NCBI GenBank assembly: GCA_003158495.1
Contig: PMJT01000039.1
Location: forward strand, 3,665-10,454
Origin: Chloroflexota bacterium
Lineage (GTDB): Bacteria > Chloroflexota > Limnocylindria > Limnocylindrales > CSP1-4
DNA length: 6,790 bases
Direction of reading: 5' to 3'
In this document: positions 4,281 to 6,790 of the stretch, one piece after another
How the letters are laid out: every line of letters starts with the position of its first letter
Position numbering within the stretch: position 1 is the first letter of the stretch
Position numbers and translations under genes: made by a program
Notes under the pieces: generated by a model
What the model was told of the DNA's origin: nothing
Databases searched by the model: none
The model's input: only the letters and a program-made list of their open reading frames with translations

Positions 4281-6790
4281 CCTTCCGAAGCGGGCGATCG
4301 CTGCGCCAGCAGATCGAGGCCGGGCTCAACGGCGAGGCGGACCCGCTCGGTCCCGATGGCCTCGGCTTGCCCGACGCGCCCGATGACGCGGCCTCCGACG
4401 AGCCCGAATTCCAGAGCGGTGACACCGCCGAGCAGCCGATCCGGCGCGGCAAAACGCCAGCCGCGCCGGAAATGCGCGGCAGGCGGGGCAAGGAGCGCCA
4501 CGTCGACGAGGAGGTCCGGGCCGCGTACGAGGCTGCCCAGTCCGGGCGCGCGGCGGCCGCTCGGGTCGTTGCCGCGGTCGGGTCCGGGCCCGGCTCCACG
4601 GCCCGCAAGCTGCCGGACCTGGGCGTGCTGCCGCCGCTCCTCCACGCCAGCGGCGCATTCGGAACGTTGCGGGCTCGCCTTGGGTCGGAGAGCGGGCCGA
4701 TTGCAGCCGGCGGCCGGCACGCGTCCCTCGCGGCGGTCCCGCACGGGGCAAAGACGTTCCTCGCGGCGGCGCTGACGAGCGGCGACGTGGCGCCCCGCGG
4801 CCATTACGACGCGGCCGCGCCGGGACTGCTCGGGATCGCGCGGCCGGCCGCTGCCGCCGCTGCCGTCGGCGCCACGGGTTCCGCATCCGCCACCGCCGTC
4901 ACCGCCGCGACTGCCGCCACTGTCGCCGCCGGGGAGCGGCTCTGCTGGGTGGCCCGCGACGCCGAGATCGGCGACCGCGTGGCCGAGGAGCTCCAGGCCT
5001 GGCTCGGTGACCCGGATGCCGTGGCCATCCTGGAGCCTCGAACCTCGCTCGCCTACGAGCGCAGCGAACTCGTCCGAGACGAGACTGCGGCCCGGGTCGC
5101 CGCCCTTTCCGCGTGGCGGTCGGGCCGCGCCCGTGTCCTCGTTGCGAGCGTCCAGGCGCTCCTCCAGCACACCCTGGACCCGGAGGAGCTCCCGGCCGAG
5201 CCGCGCCGGCTCAAGGTCGGTGCCCGCCTCCACCAGGATGCGCTGCTCCGCGATCTCATGGCCCTCGGCTACGACCCCGTGGTGGAAGTCGCCGGCCGCG
5301 GCGAGTTCGCCCGTCGGGGCGGCCTCGTCGACGTCTTCCCCTCCGCCGCGCCGCTCCCCATCCGAATCGAGCTGTTCGGCGACGAGATCGACTCGATGCG
5401 CATCTTCGACCCGACGGACCAGCGCAGCCTGGGCCCCGTGCAGGAAGTGGTCCTGCTACCCGCCAGTGAGTTCCTGGTTCCACCGGCCGGCCTCACCGAG
5501 ATCCGCGACCGAGTCGAGCGTCTCCCCGGTCGGGCGAAGCTGCCGGACCGCCTCGTCGCCGACCTGACCCGTTTCGAGGAAGGCATTCACGCCGGCACCG
5601 GCGAGCTGGGCGCGCACTCGGGCCACGTCCACGATGTGGGTGCCGTGGCGCGCGCCCTCGAGACAGGCGACGCGGCCGAGGTATGGGCTGGCGTGCTGTG
5701 CCCCGCCACGGGTCTGGACCACATCCCCGTCGGAACGCTCCTCGTCCTCGACGAACCGGGTGACATCGCCGATGCCGCCGATTTCCTGTGGCGCCAGGCA
5801 GAAGAACGGCGAGCCGAGCTGATCGCCGGCGGCGACCTCCCGGCCACGTGGCCGGAGGCGTACCTTGCGCCGCGTGACTGGAAGTCGCGCCTGCTCCGCG
5901 GTCGTACGCTGGAGCTGACCTGGGAATCGGAGGCTGCCGCCCCGACCGGCGGCGGAACGCCGATGGGCGACCTGTTCGGCTGGCATGAGCCCGCGCTCCC
6001 GCCTGCACGGACAGCTCGTCTCGCGGAGACGGTCACCGGCTGGACGAACGACGGCGACCGTGTCGTCCTGGCCTCCGACCAGGCGCCGCGGCTGGCCGAC
6101 ATCATGGCCGAGCAAGGCCTCCCGACCGGCATGGTCGATCGCCTGACCGAAGCGCCGAGGCCGGGGACGCGCACCCTCATCGGTCGAAGCCTCAACGGCG
6201 GCTTCACGGGTGGGCCCGACGGGCTGACCTTCGTTACGGACCGCGAGCTGTTCGGTTCGGTTCGCGTTCGCCGGCCAAAGGCGCTCCGGCGCGTTGTGCC
6301 GCGTGATGTCCTGGAGCGGCTGACGCAGGGCGACCTCGTCGTTCACGTGGACCACGGAATCGCCCGCTACGAGCGGATGCTGCGCCGCGGCACGGCCGGC
6401 GACGAGCGCGACTACCTGGAGCTGAGCTTCTCCGGCACGGACAAGATCTTCCTGCCCGTGGAGCAGATCAACCGCATCAGCCGCTACTCCGGCGGGGAGA
6501 ACCCGGCCCTGAGCAAGCTCGGCGGCGCCGAGTGGCTTCGCACCAAGCAGCGGGTCAAGCGCGCCGTCACGGACCTCGCCAAAGAGTTGCTCGAGATTTA
6601 CGCGGCGCGGGCCGCGGCGCCGGGCTTCGCCTATTCGGCCGACACCCCGTGGCAGCAGGAGCTCGAAGCCTCGTTCCCCTACGAGGAGACGCTCGACCAG
6701 CTCCGCGCCACTGCCGAGGTCAAGATCGACATGGAGGCCGGCCGGCCGATGGACCGGCTCGTCGTAGGCGACGTGGGCTACGGCAAGACC
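4277..6790 (+). CDS. mfd: Transcription-repair coupling factor Mfd (partial, 3' end beyond the window)
   Basis: An open frame of 838 codons without a stop, continuing past the right edge. Mfd is a DNA translocase that pushes stalled RNA polymerase off DNA and recruits UvrA to the lesion. Visible in order: an extra charged, probably disordered leader (1-110); the UvrB-like module starting at LPDLGVLPPLL (112-122), with a degenerate nucleotide-binding loop (HGAKT, 156-160), ERLCWVARD (220-228), VLVASVQALLQ (287-297) and RRGGLVDVFP (346-355); a less conserved middle; the CarD-like RNA polymerase-interacting domain with GDLVVHVDHGIARYE and KIFLPVEQINRISRYSG (about 684-740); and the start of the helicase, ending in the Walker A motif GDVGYGKT (831-838). 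Here that lysine is residue 837, against about 634 in E. coli, because of the leader and an alanine-rich insert (about 168-218). GTG 4277 is favoured by GAGGG 6 nt upstream and the 4-nt overlap with pth; ATG 4472 is an alternative. The missing part should hold the rest of the helicase and the C-terminal domain. Confidence 0.95.
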   Translation, partial: MTFRSGRSLRQQIEAGLNGEADPLGPDGLGLPDAPDDAASDEPEFQSGDTAEQPIRRGKTPAAPEMRGRRGKERHVDEEVRAAYEAAQSGRAAAARVVAAVGSGPGSTARKLPDLGVLPPLLHASGAFGTLRARLGSESGPIAAGGRHASLAAVPHGAKTFLAAALTSGDVAPRGHYDAAAPGLLGIARPAAAAAAVGATGSASATAVTAATAATVAAGERLCWVARDAEIGDRVAEELQAWLGDPDAVAILEPRTSLAYERSELVRDETAARVAALSAWRSGRARVLVASVQALLQHTLDPEELPAEPRRLKVGARLHQDALLRDLMALGYDPVVEVAGRGEFARRGGLVDVFPSAAPLPIRIELFGDEIDSMRIFDPTDQRSLGPVQEVVLLPASEFLVPPAGLTEIRDRVERLPGRAKLPDRLVADLTRFEEGIHAGTGELGAHSGHVHDVGAVARALETGDAAEVWAGVLCPATGLDHIPVGTLLVLDEPGDIADAADFLWRQAEERRAELIAGGDLPATWPEAYLAPRDWKSRLLRGRTLELTWESEAAAPTGGGTPMGDLFGWHEPALPPARTARLAETVTGWTNDGDRVVLASDQAPRLADIMAEQGLPTGMVDRLTEAPRPGTRTLIGRSLNGGFTGGPDGLTFVTDRELFGSVRVRRPKALRRVVPRDVLERLTQGDLVVHVDHGIARYERMLRRGTAGDERDYLELSFSGTDKIFLPVEQINRISRYSGGENPALSKLGGAEWLRTKQRVKRAVTDLAKELLEIYAARAAAPGFAYSADTPWQQELEASFPYEETLDQLRATAEVKIDMEAGRPMDRLVVGDVGYGKT
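4847..4930 (+). repeat. Low-complexity GCC-type triplet tract inside mfd
   Basis: These 84 bp encode 28 residues (191-218 of Mfd) made only of alanine (16), threonine (5), valine (3), glycine (2) and serine (2). Codons are mostly GCC, GCT, ACC, ACT and GTC, an imperfect triplet repeat of the sort that grows by replication slippage. It lies in an insert between the first helix and the next strand of the UvrB-like module, and the conserved sequence resumes at once with ERLCWVARD, so the reading frame is kept. Confidence 0.75.

Noticed and set aside
4277..4606. A separate small gene between pth and mfd
   Set aside because: The frame continues without a stop into the UvrB-like module of Mfd, so an in-frame extension is the simpler reading.
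3926..5233. Minus-strand open frame of 435 codons opposite pth and mfd
   Set aside because: Its translation is rich in G, R and P with no recognisable domain, and the opposite strand encodes conserved Pth and Mfd segments. It is a composition shadow.
5456..6355. Minus-strand open frame of 299 codons opposite mfd
   Set aside because: It lies fully within the Mfd coding region and has no motif or ribosome binding site that I could identify.

Overview
This is a GC-rich bacterial chromosomal window filled by five co-directional (+ strand) housekeeping genes: yqeY, pgpH (yqfF-type), ybeY, pth and the first 838 codons of mfd, which runs off the right edge. The first four genes are intact; the left edge begins 13 nt before the yqeY start. 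I see no mobile element, CRISPR array, rRNA, tRNA or clear horizontally acquired segment. GTG starts are used for yqeY, pth and mfd. High GC, a membrane-bound 7TMR-HD phosphodiesterase of the Gram-positive/Chloroflexota/cyanobacterial type, and alanine- and proline-rich extensions on conserved proteins would suit a GC-rich Chloroflexota or an actinobacterium-like lineage. That placement is an inference; the window holds no taxonomic marker that settles it.

Layout: yqeY (14-475) is followed after 10 nt by pgpH (486-2642), then after 64 nt by ybeY (2707-3393). A 200-nt gap (3394-3593), the largest in the window, separates these from pth (3594-4280), whose stop codon overlaps the mfd start codon by 4 nt (4277-4280). 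The likely arrangement is one transcription unit, or two (yqeY-pgpH-ybeY and pth-mfd) divided at the gap.

The genes belong to RNA and genome maintenance: a GatB/YqeY-domain protein linked to tRNA amidation by homology, a cyclic-di-AMP phosphodiesterase, the YbeY endoribonuclease of rRNA maturation, peptidyl-tRNA hydrolase that rescues tRNA from peptidyl-tRNA, and the Mfd translocase that removes stalled RNA polymerase and recruits excision repair. The order recalls two separate Bacillus neighbourhoods (yqeY...yqfF-yqfG and spoVC/pth...mfd) placed side by side, without the genes that lie between them in Bacillus, such as phoH.

Nothing here looks like a new defence or metabolic system. The points worth a second look are small: a start codon displayed in the loop of a short hairpin (pgpH), GC-rich inverted repeats just ahead of the ribosome binding sites of ybeY and pth, and lineage-specific extensions or inserts in YbeY, Pth and especially Mfd, which has about 200 more residues before its helicase motif than expected.
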